DNA of 64,000 nt from Ruficoccus sp. ZRK36 (GCF_019603315.1 NZ_CP080649.1:1255501-1319500), one strand, 5' to 3'. Positions 1 to 9,058 are shown, numbered from the stretch's first letter. Notes: a model not told the origin generated them from the sequence alone. Numbers and translations: made by a program.

Positions 1-1458
1 GCCGTTGAGGTCCTTGAAGCCGATGTCCGAGCGCGGGCTGACCAGGCTGCCGAGTACGCGGCCGATCATACGGAGGCTGGCTACGAACTGCTCGGGGGGC
101 GTGGGGTGGGCGATGATGAGGTCGTCCTGCAGGGAAAAGCCGATCATGGCCATGGTGATCGGGTCGACGAGGGACGCCTGCCAGTCATCAATGCCCTGAA
201 ATACGTAGTCTTTGCCCTCCTGGCTAAATGTAAGTGCGGGGCCGGGCTCGTCAGCATTGGCGGCAGCGATGAGGGATGAGAGGCTGTTGACGGGCGTGCT
301 GCCGATGCTCAGCAACGTATCGCCGGGATGGAACTGATCGGCCAGCGGGCTGTTTTCGGCTACATCGAAAAGGATGACACGCGCCTCTGTGTTGGGGGAG
401 GCGGGGTTACCGCTTTCGCCCGGTTCATACATGGGCATGAACTCGGCGTAGGCCTCGGGCTGGTCGATGGGGGCAAGACGGGCCAGGGGTTTGGTCCAGG
501 GGACGCTGGCAGGGGAGACCTCAAGGGTGATCGGTTTGCCGTCGCGGATGAGGGCGAGGGTGACGGTTTCGCCGACATGGCCGTCGATATAATCGTTGAG
601 GCTCCGGAGGTTATAAAGTTTTTCGCCATCCACGGCCTTGATCATGTCGCCGGGCTGGAGGCCCGCCCGCTCGGCGGGAGAGTTGGGCATGATCGCGCCT
701 ACGCGCAGGTTCTGGGCCGGAGCGATACCGATGCGGCGGATGTCGCGCCCGGAGCGCTCATTGTAGGTCGAGAGCACGGGAAAGGCCTCGATGGGAAGGA
801 TGTCACCGTCGCGGTCGATGAGGAGCTTGACGCGGGGGTTCCCGGCGGCATCGCGCCCGGAGCCGGTCGCGATCAGCATGGAAATATCCTGAAAGTCGGT
901 GACGGGCTCACCGTCGATCTGGAGGATGCGGTCACCGGGCTGCAGTCCGGCCTTGGCGGCGGGGGAGGGCACGGAGGTTTCGGCGTCGATGCTCAGCTCA
1001 GGAGTCACGTAGCCGATGACATTGGTCTCAACGGAGCTGCGGGTCGGGGTGCCTGCGACCCACACGGCGGTGGCTAACAGTACGGCCAGCACGAGATTGA
1101 AGAACGGACCGGCGAAGGCCACGATCATCTTGTCGGCGTAGCTGATTGAGGGCAGGGTGTCGGCGTCATCGCTGTCGCCTTCGAGGGCTTTCATGTCCGC
1201 CAGCTGCGGGAGCGCGACGAAGGCCCCAAAGGGGATCCAGCAGAAGCAGTACTCGACGCCGTCTTTGCCGCGCCAGCCGAAGATTTTCGGCCCCAGCCCG
1301 AAGATCGAGAAGCGCTCGACCTTGAGGCCGCGCCATTTGGCGGCCAGAAAGTGCCCGAGCTCGTGGATGATGATGGCTCCGTTGAAAAACAGGATAATCA
1401 GCACCCAGCCCCACGCGTTGGTGAAGAGGTTTTGCAGGAGATTGCCGTCGCCACTCAT
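1..1458 (-). CDS. rseP: RIP zinc metalloprotease RseP (site-2 protease), truncated by the window edge
   Basis: Intramembrane site-2 protease (M50), which in known family members cleaves membrane-anchored anti-sigma factors and signal-peptide remnants. The ATG at 1458 starts an open frame of 486 codons that runs off the left edge, so the C-terminal LDG region is not visible. The first helix carries the zinc-binding HELGH at residues 32-36, and a GPFFN motif sits near residue 117. Three PDZ-like segments follow, each with a GL-x-PGD or related core, near residues 165, 260 and 365. Many RseP proteins have one or two PDZ domains. It is the last gene of uppS-cdsA-dxr-rseP, 172 bases beyond the dxr stop. 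The family call is very secure; the third PDZ is my reading of the sequence. Confidence 0.95.
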   Translation of the reverse strand, partial: MSGDGNLLQNLFTNAWGWVLIILFFNGAIIIHELGHFLAAKWRGLKVERFSIFGLGPKIFGWRGKDGVEYCFCWIPFGAFVALPQLADMKALEGDSDDADTLPSISYADKMIVAFAGPFFNLVLAVLLATAVWVAGTPTRSSVETNVIGYVTPELSIDAETSVPSPAAKAGLQPGDRILQIDGEPVTDFQDISMLIATGSGRDAAGNPRVKLLIDRDGDILPIEAFPVLSTYNERSGRDIRRIGIAPAQNLRVGAIMPNSPAERAGLQPGDMIKAVDGEKLYNLRSLNDYIDGHVGETVTLALIRDGKPITLEVSPASVPWTKPLARLAPIDQPEAYAEFMPMYEPGESGNPASPNTEARVILFDVAENSPLADQFHPGDTLLSIGSTPVNSLSSLIAAANADEPGPALTFSQEGKDYVFQGIDDWQASLVDPITMAMIGFSLQDDLIIAHPTPPEQFVASLRMIGRVLGSLVSPRSDIGFKDLNG

Positions 1459-1630
1459 GGTTTAATCTATCGTTGTCCGCAAAGGTACGGAATGATGGAA
1501 CGGTAAAAAGTCAAAGCGCAGGGTAATATCATGAGCGGGTGGCGTGTGGATGGATGGCGTGGGCAGTCTGGGGCGGCTGACAGCGAGGTGGATACGCTTA
1601 GAACCGCTCCGGGGCGAAAATGTTCGCTGC

Positions 1631-2815
1631 TTATTGGGCAAGGCTGGTGGTCAGCGTGGCGACCTTGTCGGCGGCGATACGGCGGGCCTCGGCATCGGCG
1701 GCCAGCAGGTCGTCGAGGTTGTCCGGGTCGTGGTTAGAGATAGCGGAAAGGGTCTGCTCAATGACGCGCGGGATGTCCAGATAGCCGATGCGGTCGGCCA
1801 CGAAGGCCTCGACGGCGACCTCATTCGAGGCATTAAAGGCGCCGGTGGCGATCCCGCCAGCCAGGGCGGCTTCACGGGCCAGACGCAGGCAGGGGAACTG
1901 TACCTCGTCCGGCGGGCGGAATTCGAGGCTCATCAGCTGCGAAAAGTCGAGGGTGGCGTCCACGCCCACCGCCCGCTCAGGGTAGAGGAGGGTGTGCTGG
2001 ATGGCAAAGGTCATGACCGGCGGGCAGAGCTGGGCCAGAATCGAGCCGTCCACGTACTGCACCATCGAGTGGACGATGCTCTGAGGGTGGATGGTGACGT
2101 CGATGCGGTCGGCGGGCAGGTCAAAGAGCCAGCGGGCTTCGATCAGCTCCAGGCCCTTGTTGGCCATGGTGGAGGAGTCGATGGTGATCTTCGGGCCCAT
2201 ATCCCAGTTGGGGTGCTTGAGGGCCATTTCCTTGGTCACCGTGGTCATTTGCTCGCGGGTGAAGTCCCGGAAGGGACCGCCCGAAGCGGTTAAAATGAGG
2301 CGGTCCACGTCCACCTTGCGTTCGCCCTGCAGGCACTGGAAGATGGCGTTGTGCTCGCTGTCGAGCGGGAGCATGCGGGAGCCGGACTTTTTCGCCGTCT
2401 CCATGACAAACTTGCCCGCGAGCACGAGGATCTCTTTGCTGGCCAGCGCGATGTCCTTGCCTTTTTCGAGGGCGGCCAGGGTGGGCTTGAGCGAAAGTGT
2501 GCCAACCACGGCGGGGACGACCAGCTCGGCCTCTTCCAGTACGGAAACGGCGATCAGCCCCTCCAGCCCGCAGTAAAGCTTCGTTTCGGCTGGGAACTCG
2601 CCCGAGGCCTTGGCCTCGGTGCAGGCGGCTTCGTCGTAGATGGCAACGTGGGGGACGTTAAACTCTTTGGCGATGCGGGCCAGATCGCGCCAGCGGCGGC
2701 GACCTGCGATGGCGAGCAGTTCGAGCTTGTCCGGGTGCTTGGCGACGACGCGCAGCGTATTTTCACCAATGGAGCCGGTGGCCCCGAGCAGGACGATCTT
2801 TTTGGGACTGGACAT
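1631..2815 (-). CDS. dxr: 1-deoxy-D-xylulose 5-phosphate reductoisomerase
   Basis: Cytosolic enzyme of the MEP (non-mevalonate) isoprenoid pathway, converting DXP to 2-C-methyl-D-erythritol 4-phosphate with NADPH and a divalent metal. The protein has 394 residues, the usual family length. The N-terminal Rossmann motif GATGSIGENT is at residues 11-20, and the metal/substrate loop LDSEHNAIFQ is at residues 151-160. A conserved PQSIVHS follows in the C-terminal half. It lies 41 bases downstream of cdsA and upstream of rseP in the classic cluster, so it supplies the precursor that UppS elongates. Nothing unusual is visible. Confidence 0.97.
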   Translation of the reverse strand: MSSPKKIVLLGATGSIGENTLRVVAKHPDKLELLAIAGRRRWRDLARIAKEFNVPHVAIYDEAACTEAKASGEFPAETKLYCGLEGLIAVSVLEEAELVVPAVVGTLSLKPTLAALEKGKDIALASKEILVLAGKFVMETAKKSGSRMLPLDSEHNAIFQCLQGERKVDVDRLILTASGGPFRDFTREQMTTVTKEMALKHPNWDMGPKITIDSSTMANKGLELIEARWLFDLPADRIDVTIHPQSIVHSMVQYVDGSILAQLCPPVMTFAIQHTLLYPERAVGVDATLDFSQLMSLEFRPPDEVQFPCLRLAREAALAGGIATGAFNASNEVAVEAFVADRIGYLDIPRVIEQTLSAISNHDPDNLDDLLAADAEARRIAADKVATLTTSLAQ

Positions 2816-2856
2816 GGAACGGTAAAGTCAATCAGGACCGGTGGGCCGTGCAGCGG

Positions 2857-3648
2857 CTACACCAGATACTTGAATAAGAGGTACCCGGCGGGTGCGGTCA
2901 AGATCAGGCTGTCCGTCAGGTCAAAGATGCCCCCGATGCCCGGAATGGCGCTGCCGGAGTCCTTGACGCCAGCCCGGCGCTTGAGGATGGATTCGATCAG
3001 GTCCGAGACCAGAGCCAGGTCCCCGAGGATGGCTGCGATGAGGGCGGCCTTGAGCCAGGTCAGCCCGTCGGGCAGTTGGTCGGGGAAACCGGCCAGCAGG
3101 AGCACGCCAACCAGAGCGGAAACAGCGACCCCTCCCAGGGCTCCCTCGATGGTCTTCTTCGGGCTGATGTGGGGGCAGAGCTTGTGCTTGCCGAATTTCA
3201 TACCCACGAGCAGCCCGCCCACGTCGGAGAACTTCGACACCGCGACGATCCAGATCGGCACCATTACTGTGCCGTAGTCATGCATGATCAGGGTGTAGAA
3301 CTGGAGCATGAAGGGCACGTAGATGAGCCCGAACAGGGTGGGGAGAAAGACTTGGCGTATGTTGGGCCAGACCAGCAGCGTAAAGGCGAGCACGATCATG
3401 GCCAGGGCCAGCAGGTCCAGTGGGCGGCCGTCAAGGTAGTAGCTGCCGAGCACCAGCACGAGCCCGAGCCCGGCGCCGAGCGCCTTGAGCGGGCGGTAGC
3501 CCATTTTCTCCAGTAGCTGGTAAAACTCAATCTGCGTGAGCGCCGTCAGCGCAGCGAGCAGGAGTACGCCCCCGTCTGCGCCGAAGAGCACAAGCACGGC
3601 GATAATCACGGCCCACAGGCCTAGGGTGCTGGCGATGCGCTTCCTCAC
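2857..3648 (-). CDS. cdsA: Phosphatidate cytidylyltransferase
   Basis: Integral membrane enzyme that makes CDP-diacylglycerol from CTP and phosphatidic acid, the branch point for bacterial phospholipids. The 263 residues are mostly hydrophobic helices. The KKTIEG motif is present in the middle. The C-terminal signature reads SILKRRAGVKDSGSAIPGIG and continues GIFDLTDS. The family signature usually has PGHGG and a DR-x-D at these points, so a His is replaced by Ile and an Arg by Leu. Its ATG overlaps the stop of uppS by 4 bases (ATGA), indicating coupled translation. The call rests on context plus the largely preserved signature. Confidence 0.92.
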   Translation of the reverse strand: MRKRIASTLGLWAVIIAVLVLFGADGGVLLLAALTALTQIEFYQLLEKMGYRPLKALGAGLGLVLVLGSYYLDGRPLDLLALAMIVLAFTLLVWPNIRQVFLPTLFGLIYVPFMLQFYTLIMHDYGTVMVPIWIVAVSKFSDVGGLLVGMKFGKHKLCPHISPKKTIEGALGGVAVSALVGVLLLAGFPDQLPDGLTWLKAALIAAILGDLALVSDLIESILKRRAGVKDSGSAIPGIGGIFDLTDSLILTAPAGYLLFKYLV

Positions 3649-4472
3649 CGATTGATGGCAGGTTCGCTCGCCGGGGCGGCCTTGATCTGCTCGCCGGTCT
3701 TGCCGAAGCGGCGCTGGCGCTGGCGGAAGTTCTCCACCGCCTCTATAAAGTGCTTGCGGTCAAAGTCGGGCCAGTAGACCGGCGTGAAGACCATCTCAGA
3801 GTAGGCGCACTGCAGGAGCAGAAAGTTACTGATGCGGGTCTCACCCGAGGTGCGGATCAGCAGGTCCGGGTCGGGGATGTCCGCCGTGTACAGGTAGCGG
3901 GAAAACTGTGGCCAATCCAGGTGGGCCGGGTCGACTTTGCCCTTGGCGGCGTCTTCGGAGATGGCACGGACGGCGTCCAAGACCTCGGTGCGCGAGCCGT
4001 AGTTGAGGGCGACTTGCAGGACATAGTCCTGAAAGTCTTTAGTCGCTTCGAGGGCCTGGTCGAGTTTCTTGCGGACACCCTCGGGCAGGTCGTCCGGGCG
4101 GCCAATCACACGCAGGCGCACCTTGTTTTTCACCAGTTCGCGGGTGTTGCGCTCCAGGAAGAACTCCAGCAGGCCCATCAATGAGGAGATTTCCTCCGCC
4201 GGGCGTTGCCAGTTTTCCACGGAAAAGGCGAACAATGTGACGTACTTGATATTGAGCTCGCGGGCGACCTTGAGCACGGCGCGAACATTGCTCACACCCC
4301 GCCGGTGCCCCTCGATCCGTGGCAGGCCCCGCTGGCGCGCCCAGCGCCCGTTACCATCCATGATGATGGCGACGTGGTTCAGGCCGTGGGCAGCGGGTTG
4401 GCTGGGAGAGTCTTGCACGTGTGGAGAATAGGACCGATGGTGACCGTTCGGATTGGAATTAGCGCACACCAT
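3645..4472 (-). CDS. uppS: Isoprenyl transferase (di-trans,poly-cis-undecaprenyl-diphosphate synthase)
   Basis: Cytosolic cis-prenyltransferase that condenses isopentenyl diphosphate units to give undecaprenyl diphosphate, the lipid carrier for peptidoglycan and surface glycans. Motifs: MDGNGRWA at residues 38-45 (catalytic Asp39), FSVENWQRP, and near the end RTSGETRISNFLLLQ followed by AYSE. The length of 275 includes an N-terminal extension of about 30 polar residues before the conserved core, so a later start is possible, although no better start codon with a ribosome site stands out. It is the first visible gene of the uppS-cdsA-dxr-rseP operon and is divergent from the pterin dehydratase gene. 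Confidence 0.95.
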   Translation of the reverse strand: MVCANSNPNGHHRSYSPHVQDSPSQPAAHGLNHVAIIMDGNGRWARQRGLPRIEGHRRGVSNVRAVLKVARELNIKYVTLFAFSVENWQRPAEEISSLMGLLEFFLERNTRELVKNKVRLRVIGRPDDLPEGVRKKLDQALEATKDFQDYVLQVALNYGSRTEVLDAVRAISEDAAKGKVDPAHLDWPQFSRYLYTADIPDPDLLIRTSGETRISNFLLLQCAYSEMVFTPVYWPDFDRKHFIEAVENFRQRQRRFGKTGEQIKAAPASEPAINR

Positions 4473-4552
4473 ATAGGGGGTGGAGTCCGGAATGCAAATC
4501 CCAATCGCATTCCCTTGGGCGGCATTCTGGGCTCAGGTGGCCGGGGCGATAT

Positions 4553-4581
4553 TTGACAGGCAAGGCTTACGGCGGTACCTT
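4553..4581 (+). promoter_or_regulatory. Sigma-70-like promoter for the pterin dehydratase gene, probably leaderless
   Basis: A perfect -35 TTGACA (4553-4558) is followed by a 17-base spacer and a -10-like TACCTT (4576-4581). Transcription would begin at about 4587-4589, exactly at the ATG at 4587, which predicts a leaderless mRNA. No Shine-Dalgarno sequence precedes that ATG, which fits. The -10 is only a partial match. Confidence 0.5.
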
Positions 4582-4586
4582 ACCCT

Positions 4587-4877
4587 ATGTCAGAACCGCT
4601 CAGCATCACCGCCGTCGCCGACGCCCTGGCGGGCCTGCCCGGCTGGACCCACGCCGACGACAAGCTGCAAAAGACCTTTACGTTCGAGGATTTCTCCGCG
4701 GCCTTGGGGTTCGTGGTCCGGATGGGCCTGGAGGCCGAAAAACAGGGGCACCATCCCGAGCTTTTCAATGTCTATAACCGGGTCGAGGTGGCACTGTGTA
4801 CCCATGACGCGGACGATAAGGTCACCGACAAGGACGTGAGCCTGGCTTCTGCCATCGAGGCCCTCCGGTCGGCCTGA
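4587..4877 (+). CDS. 4a-hydroxytetrahydrobiopterin dehydratase (pterin carbinolamine dehydratase)
   Basis: Small cytosolic PCD/DCoH-family protein of 96 residues, the typical length. The signature HHPELFNVYNRVEVAL is present, followed by a THDADDKVTDKD tail that matches the family's TH-x-(G)-x-T-x-x-D ending. The first histidine pair is the catalytic site in characterised members. In most bacteria the partner is phenylalanine hydroxylase, and none is seen in this window. The gene sits 124 bases upstream of folE2, so a role in pterin metabolism is suggested by context. The predicted promoter places the transcript start at the start codon. Confidence 0.93.
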   Translation: MSEPLSITAVADALAGLPGWTHADDKLQKTFTFEDFSAALGFVVRMGLEAEKQGHHPELFNVYNRVEVALCTHDADDKVTDKDVSLASAIEALRSA

Positions 4878-4949
4878 TATCTGCTGCACCCCTTGATTCA
4901 CAAGCATTTAACCGTCGAACGCCGGTCGCCCAAAAATCATATTCCGCTG

Positions 4950-4978
4950 TTGCACGCGGGTATGATGTAAGGTATAAC
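4950..4978 (+). promoter_or_regulatory. Sigma-70-like promoter upstream of folE2
   Basis: TTGCAC (4950-4955), a 17-base spacer, then TATAAC (4973-4978), placed 23 bases before the folE2 ATG at 5002. This is a good match to the housekeeping consensus and suggests that folE2 is transcribed separately from the pterin dehydratase gene. Confidence 0.55.
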
Positions 4979-5001
4979 TGCCTGTTTCGACATATAAGCC
5001 G

Positions 5002-5973
5002 ATGAACGAAGAAGTTACATCCAGCCTCAAAGGCGCTTCTGCGGTGCGCCCCAAAGCGCACTACGACAAGGATTTCCAGGTGACGGACGCCTACCGCCAG
5101 ACGCTGCCCGATATGCAGAACGGTGACCCCTCGGAGATTCAGGGGGCGAACGTGCCTATCATGCAGGTGGGGATCTCCAATTTCCGCTTGCCGCTGACCT
5201 ATGTCACCAAGAGCTGCCAGAAGCGTGAGCTTGAGACCTCGGTGACCGGGACGGTCTCGCTCGGCGCCGATGCCAAGGGGATCAATATGTCCCGCATCAT
5301 GCGCGAGTTCTACGATTTTAAGGACCGCGTCTTCTCGCTTGAGCTGCTGGAGGAGATCCTCCTGCGCTATAAGAATGAGATCAACAGCAGCCGTGCGCGC
5401 CTGAAGCTGAACTTCAACTACCCGATCGTGCAGAAGAGCCTGCGCAGCGGTTTGGAGGGCTATCAGTACTATCAGGTGGCTTACGAAGGCTTCATCGACG
5501 ACCTCGACCGCTACCGCCGCTTCATCCATTTCGACTTCGTGTACTCCTCGGCCTGCCCGTGCTCCTCGGAGCTCTCCGAGCATGCGCGTGAAGCCCGCGA
5601 TATCTACGCGATCCCGCACTCCCAGCGCAGTAAGGCCCGGGTCAGTGTGGAAGTGCGTGAAGGTCAGGACCTGCCGATCGAAGACATCCAGCAGCTCTGC
5701 CTCGAAGCCCTCAAGACCGAGACCCAGGTCATGGTCAAGCGTGAGGACGAGCAGGCCTTTGCTGAGCTGAACGGTGCCTACGTGAAGTTCGTCGAGGACG
5801 CCGCCCGGCTCCTCTACGAGCAGCTCGACGCCGAGCCGCGCATCAAGGACTTTCAGGTCACCTGTGCCCACCTTGAGTCGCTGCATTCGCACGACGCGGT
5901 GGCTGTGATCAATAAGGGCCTGCCCGGTGGCTTCACGGCCGATACCCGGGACTTCCACGACCTGATCTGTTAG
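5002..5973 (+). CDS. folE2: GTP cyclohydrolase IB (FolE2 type)
   Basis: Catalyses the first step of folate synthesis, GTP to 7,8-dihydroneopterin triphosphate. It belongs to the type IB family, which can use metals other than zinc. The 323 residues are somewhat longer than many FolE2 proteins because of an N-terminal extension of about 40 residues. Visible landmarks are the Cys at residue 72 in [13 protein letters not shown] and the [12 protein letters not shown] motif with Cys185 and Cys187. The remaining folate genes lie about 30 kb away (pabB-pabC-folP-folB-folK). A good promoter precedes it. Confidence 0.95.
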   Translation: MNEEVTSSLKGASAVRPKAHYDKDFQVTDAYRQTLPDMQNGDPSEIQGANVPIMQVGISNFRLPLTYVTKSCQKRELETSVTGTVSLGADAKGINMSRIMREFYDFKDRVFSLELLEEILLRYKNEINSSRARLKLNFNYPIVQKSLRSGLEGYQYYQVAYEGFIDDLDRYRRFIHFDFVYSSACPCSSELSEHAREARDIYAIPHSQRSKARVSVEVREGQDLPIEDIQQLCLEALKTETQVMVKREDEQAFAELNGAYVKFVEDAARLLYEQLDAEPRIKDFQVTCAHLESLHSHDAVAVINKGLPGGFTADTRDFHDLIC

Positions 5974-6070
5974 GCTGGCAGGGCGGATTTTCACCGCTGA
6001 AGCCTGTCGCGGCGCTATAAGCAGATAGATTGTACTTGTGCGACAGTCTAAGTTGGCTTAGGACAAGTTT

Positions 6071-6550
6071 ATGTCTCGTTATACAGCCCTCTGTCTTCTG
6101 TTTGTTTTCACGTTCGGTTTCGCCGGTGCCTTGCATGCTGGTGACGACCTCTTGCGCAACGGCGACTTCTCCCGTGGCCTCAGCGGCTGGAAGGGGGATC
6201 GCAAGATCGCCGAGGATGGCGACAACAAATACGTCGTGGTCCGGCTGAACTCCAAGGATACGCAGAAATTTGAGCAGGATGACCTGGATGTCAAAAACGT
6301 GCGCGCCGTCGAGGTGAAACTCCGCTTCCGGGTGAGCGATGACTACAGTGGTCGCGGCTTTATCCTGCGCTTCAGCTATGCAGGCGGCTCAACGTATACG
6401 AATGTTGATAAGGGCCTGTCTACGGAGTGGAAGAGCATCGGCTGGACCTTTGAAAACTCACGTGGCTTGGATGAGATCACCTTCTCGGTCGAAGTTCTGC
6501 CGGGCGACGGCAGCATCGAGTTTGACGATTTCTCGGTCACGCCGCAGTAA
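6071..6550 (+). CDS. Secreted carbohydrate-binding-module-like protein
   Basis: A 159-residue protein with a classic signal peptide: a short basic start, a hydrophobic stretch, and a likely cleavage after LHA at about residue 23. The mature part opens with LLRNGDFSRGLSGWKGD, the usual start of CBM4/9-type jelly-roll domains (NGDF-x-GLSGW). It ends with IEFDDFSVTPQ, the typical last strand of that fold. It therefore looks like a single small beta-sandwich exported to the periplasm or outside. No catalytic domain is attached. The ligand is unknown, and the fold is inferred from motifs only. Confidence 0.75.
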   Translation: MSRYTALCLLFVFTFGFAGALHAGDDLLRNGDFSRGLSGWKGDRKIAEDGDNKYVVVRLNSKDTQKFEQDDLDVKNVRAVEVKLRFRVSDDYSGRGFILRFSYAGGSTYTNVDKGLSTEWKSIGWTFENSRGLDEITFSVEVLPGDGSIEFDDFSVTPQ

Positions 6551-6601
6551 GCCTGTCTGCGCTACCCGTAAAAAGGACTGGCCCGGCGGCGTAGGTGTGG
6601 C

Positions 6602-8698
6602 ATGGTGGGGGATATGGATTTTACCGGACCCAGCGTCAGCATCAACGACCAGTTCGCGCCTATCGATTATGCCCGTGAGTTGAACCCGCAGCAATTGGCT
6701 GCTGTGCAGGCGACAGATGGCCCGGCGCTTGTACTGGCCGGGGCAGGTTCTGGCAAGACGCGTACACTGACCTACCGGGTGGCCTGGCTGCTGGAGCAGG
6801 GCGTGTGGCCCGGTGAGATCTTGCTGCTGACCTTTACCAATAAGGCCGCCCGCGAGATGCTGGGCCGGGTCGAGGACTTGACCGGCGTGCCTCGCTGGAA
6901 GTTCTGGGGCGGCACCTTCCACTCGATCGGTCAGCGGAGCCTGCGCATGCACGGCGAGGTGGTCGGGATCGAGAAGGGTTTTACCATCCTTGACCAGGGA
7001 GATGCCGAGTCGCTACTGGGAGACGTCATCCGCGAGCGGGACCGTACCTTTCTCAAGAACAAGGACCACCCCAAGGCTCGCGTGGTGGCCGAGATGATCA
7101 GCTATGCCCGTAATACGCGGCAACCGCTGGAGAATGTCGTCCTCACTCGCTACCCGTGGCTGGAGGATATTCTCGATACGCTGTTGGGCTTTGCGCGTGG
7201 CTATGCCGAGCGCAAACTGCGCCAGCAGACGCTCGATTACGATGACTTGCTGGAGTACTGGCTGAAAATGCTGGAGACCAGTGAGGAGGCCCGTAACCAC
7301 TATCAGGAGCGCTTCCGGCACATCCTGGTGGACGAGTTTCAGGATACGAACAAGTTGCAGGGGAGTATCGTGAACCTGCTCGCAGCCAAGCGCCGCAATG
7401 TAATGGCGGTGGGTGACAACTGGCAGTGCATCTACACCTGGCGCGGGGCTGAGTTTGGGAACATGGAGGACTTCGCCGAAGTCTTTCCCGAGCGCACGAT
7501 TTACAAGATCGAGACGAACTACCGCTCCAGCCCGCAAATCCTCTCCTTTGCCAACCATATGATGGGCGGCCATCCGTCCATCCCCGGCTATCCGCTGGAG
7601 CTACAGGCTCACCAGCCCTCCAAGGATCGGCCCTATGTGCTGCCCTGCATGGATACGCGGCAGCAGGCGGACCTCGTTATCCGCCGTCTGGAGGGGCTGC
7701 GCGAGGAGGGGCGTTCGCTCAAGGATGTGGCCGTACTCTACCGCGCGCACTATCAGGCGATGGACCTGCAGATGGAGCTCTCCCGACGCGGCGTACCCTA
7801 CACGATCACCAGTGGCGTGCGTTTCTTCGAGCAGGCGCACATCCGCGACCTTGTAGCGCACCTGCGCGTTGTATCCAATCCTCGTGACAGCGCGGCCTTT
7901 GAGAGGATGGCTATGCTTCTGCCGAAGGTCGGCACCGTGACGGCGAAAAAACTTTTCAAGCTCTCGCACGAGATCGCGGAAAAAGAGCGTACCTCGCTCG
8001 TTTGGGCGATGCTCGGTGATCCGGTTTTAAAGAAAGTCCCCGAGGCTGCCCGCGAGGAGTGGAAGGACCTGGCGCAAACCCTGATCGACATGGAGCGAGC
8101 GATGGGTGGGCCCTCCGTCGCCCCGCCCGAGAAGGACGAGCCGGACCTCTTCGACCATGCGGAGAAGCAGCAGCCGGCGGAGACGCGTGTAGCCGCCACT
8201 CCGCAGGAGATCGTGCGCCTCGCTATCGAGGGGTGGTACGGGGACTATCTGCGCAACCTGTACGACAACTGGCAGAGCCGTAAGGATGACCTAGACAGTC
8301 TGGTCGGCTTTGCGGCCCGGTACGAGGATATGACCGAGCTGCTGGCGCAACTCGTACTGCTCAATTCCGAAACGAGCGACCGCCGGATCGACCCCGATGA
8401 GGAAACGGTCAAGCTGACCACGATCCACCAATCGAAGGGGCTGGAGTTTCCGGTGGTCTTTGTGCTCGGGCTCTCCGAGGGGCTGCTGCCGCTCAAGCGC
8501 GCGATCGAGGAGGGCGATGTGGAGGAAGAGCGCCGTCTGCTCTATGTGGCGGTCACGCGCGCCATGGAGGAGCTGTACTTGTGCTTCCCGCGGGTGACGT
8601 CCTCCGGTGGTCCGCCACAGATTCTTGAGCCCTCGCGCTTCCTGACCGCAGTGTCCGAGGAGTACTACGAGGTGCTGCGCACCGGCGGTGGTCGCTGA
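6602..8698 (+). CDS. UvrD/Rep/PcrA-type ATP-dependent 3'-5' DNA helicase
   Basis: Superfamily 1A helicase of 698 residues. Motifs in order: Q-motif region LNPQQLAAVQA, Walker A AGAGSGKTRTL (Lys52), LTFTNKAAREM, Walker B VDEFQDTN, VGDNWQCIYTWRGA, NYRSSPQIL, TIHQSKGLEF, and VAVTRAMEEL near the end. An acidic, proline-rich insertion lies around residues 500-530. Family members act in nucleotide excision repair, replication restart or recombination; which role applies here cannot be told. An alternative start at 6614 (MDFTG) has a G-rich stretch before it. A bidirectional terminator follows immediately. Confidence 0.93.
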   Translation: MVGDMDFTGPSVSINDQFAPIDYARELNPQQLAAVQATDGPALVLAGAGSGKTRTLTYRVAWLLEQGVWPGEILLLTFTNKAAREMLGRVEDLTGVPRWKFWGGTFHSIGQRSLRMHGEVVGIEKGFTILDQGDAESLLGDVIRERDRTFLKNKDHPKARVVAEMISYARNTRQPLENVVLTRYPWLEDILDTLLGFARGYAERKLRQQTLDYDDLLEYWLKMLETSEEARNHYQERFRHILVDEFQDTNKLQGSIVNLLAAKRRNVMAVGDNWQCIYTWRGAEFGNMEDFAEVFPERTIYKIETNYRSSPQILSFANHMMGGHPSIPGYPLELQAHQPSKDRPYVLPCMDTRQQADLVIRRLEGLREEGRSLKDVAVLYRAHYQAMDLQMELSRRGVPYTITSGVRFFEQAHIRDLVAHLRVVSNPRDSAAFERMAMLLPKVGTVTAKKLFKLSHEIAEKERTSLVWAMLGDPVLKKVPEAAREEWKDLAQTLIDMERAMGGPSVAPPEKDEPDLFDHAEKQQPAETRVAATPQEIVRLAIEGWYGDYLRNLYDNWQSRKDDLDSLVGFAARYEDMTELLAQLVLLNSETSDRRIDPDEETVKLTTIHQSKGLEFPVVFVLGLSEGLLPLKRAIEEGDVEEERRLLYVAVTRAMEELYLCFPRVTSSGGPPQILEPSRFLTAVSEEYYEVLRTGGGR

Positions 8699-8704
8699 CA
8701 CAAA

Positions 8705-8734
8705 AAACACCCGAAGCATGAGCCTCGGGTGTTT
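8705..8734. terminator. Bidirectional intrinsic terminator
   Basis: A 10-bp perfect stem (8705-8714 with 8725-8734) with a 10-base loop in which two further pairs are possible. On the minus strand it is followed by six T residues and on the plus strand by TTT within the stem end. It separates the converging helicase and small lipoprotein genes. Confidence 0.8.
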
Positions 8735-8757
8735 GTAATGGAAATTTACTACGCGAG

Positions 8758-8994
8758 TTAGTTGGACTCGGTGGCTTCCTGCACCTTTTCCTTGGTGTCT
8801 TCGTAGCCTTGCTTGATAGCGTCACCGGTCTTGTCAGCCGTCTCGGAGATGGCGTCACCGGTCTTGTCAGCGGCAGCGGAGATGTGGTCGCCGGCGTCCT
8901 TCATGTCGTCCTTGGCTTCCTTGCTGCAACCAGCGGCAAAGGTGAGAAGCGCGGCGGCGAAGAGAGCCAGGAGAATGCGATTGAGAGATTTCAT
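8758..8994 (-). CDS. Small lipoprotein with ADKTGDAI repeats
   Basis: A 78-residue lipoprotein. The signal peptide has a lipobox ending FAAGC, with Cys23 the predicted lipidated residue. The mature chain is highly charged and predicted helical, with the segment ADKTGDAI occurring twice in near tandem, separated by SET. Such amphipathic Ala/Asp/Lys-rich repeats resemble small stress-type lipoproteins (YtxH/CsbD-like in composition), but I cannot assign a function. It is paralogous to the 68-residue lipoprotein at 9204-9410, with the same signal peptide style, the same repeat style and a shared promoter element. Confidence 0.8.
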   Translation of the reverse strand: MKSLNRILLALFAAALLTFAAGCSKEAKDDMKDAGDHISAAADKTGDAISETADKTGDAIKQGYEDTKEKVQEATESN

Positions 8995-9058
8995 TGTGAG
9001 TGGATGATTGTGGGTTGTATGATATTCGTGTTGCGGCAGTAGCGCCGTAACGAGGGAA

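Noticed and set aside
4822-5994. 390-codon minus-strand frame opposite folE2
   Set aside because: It overlaps folE2 completely and has no family features or ribosome site.
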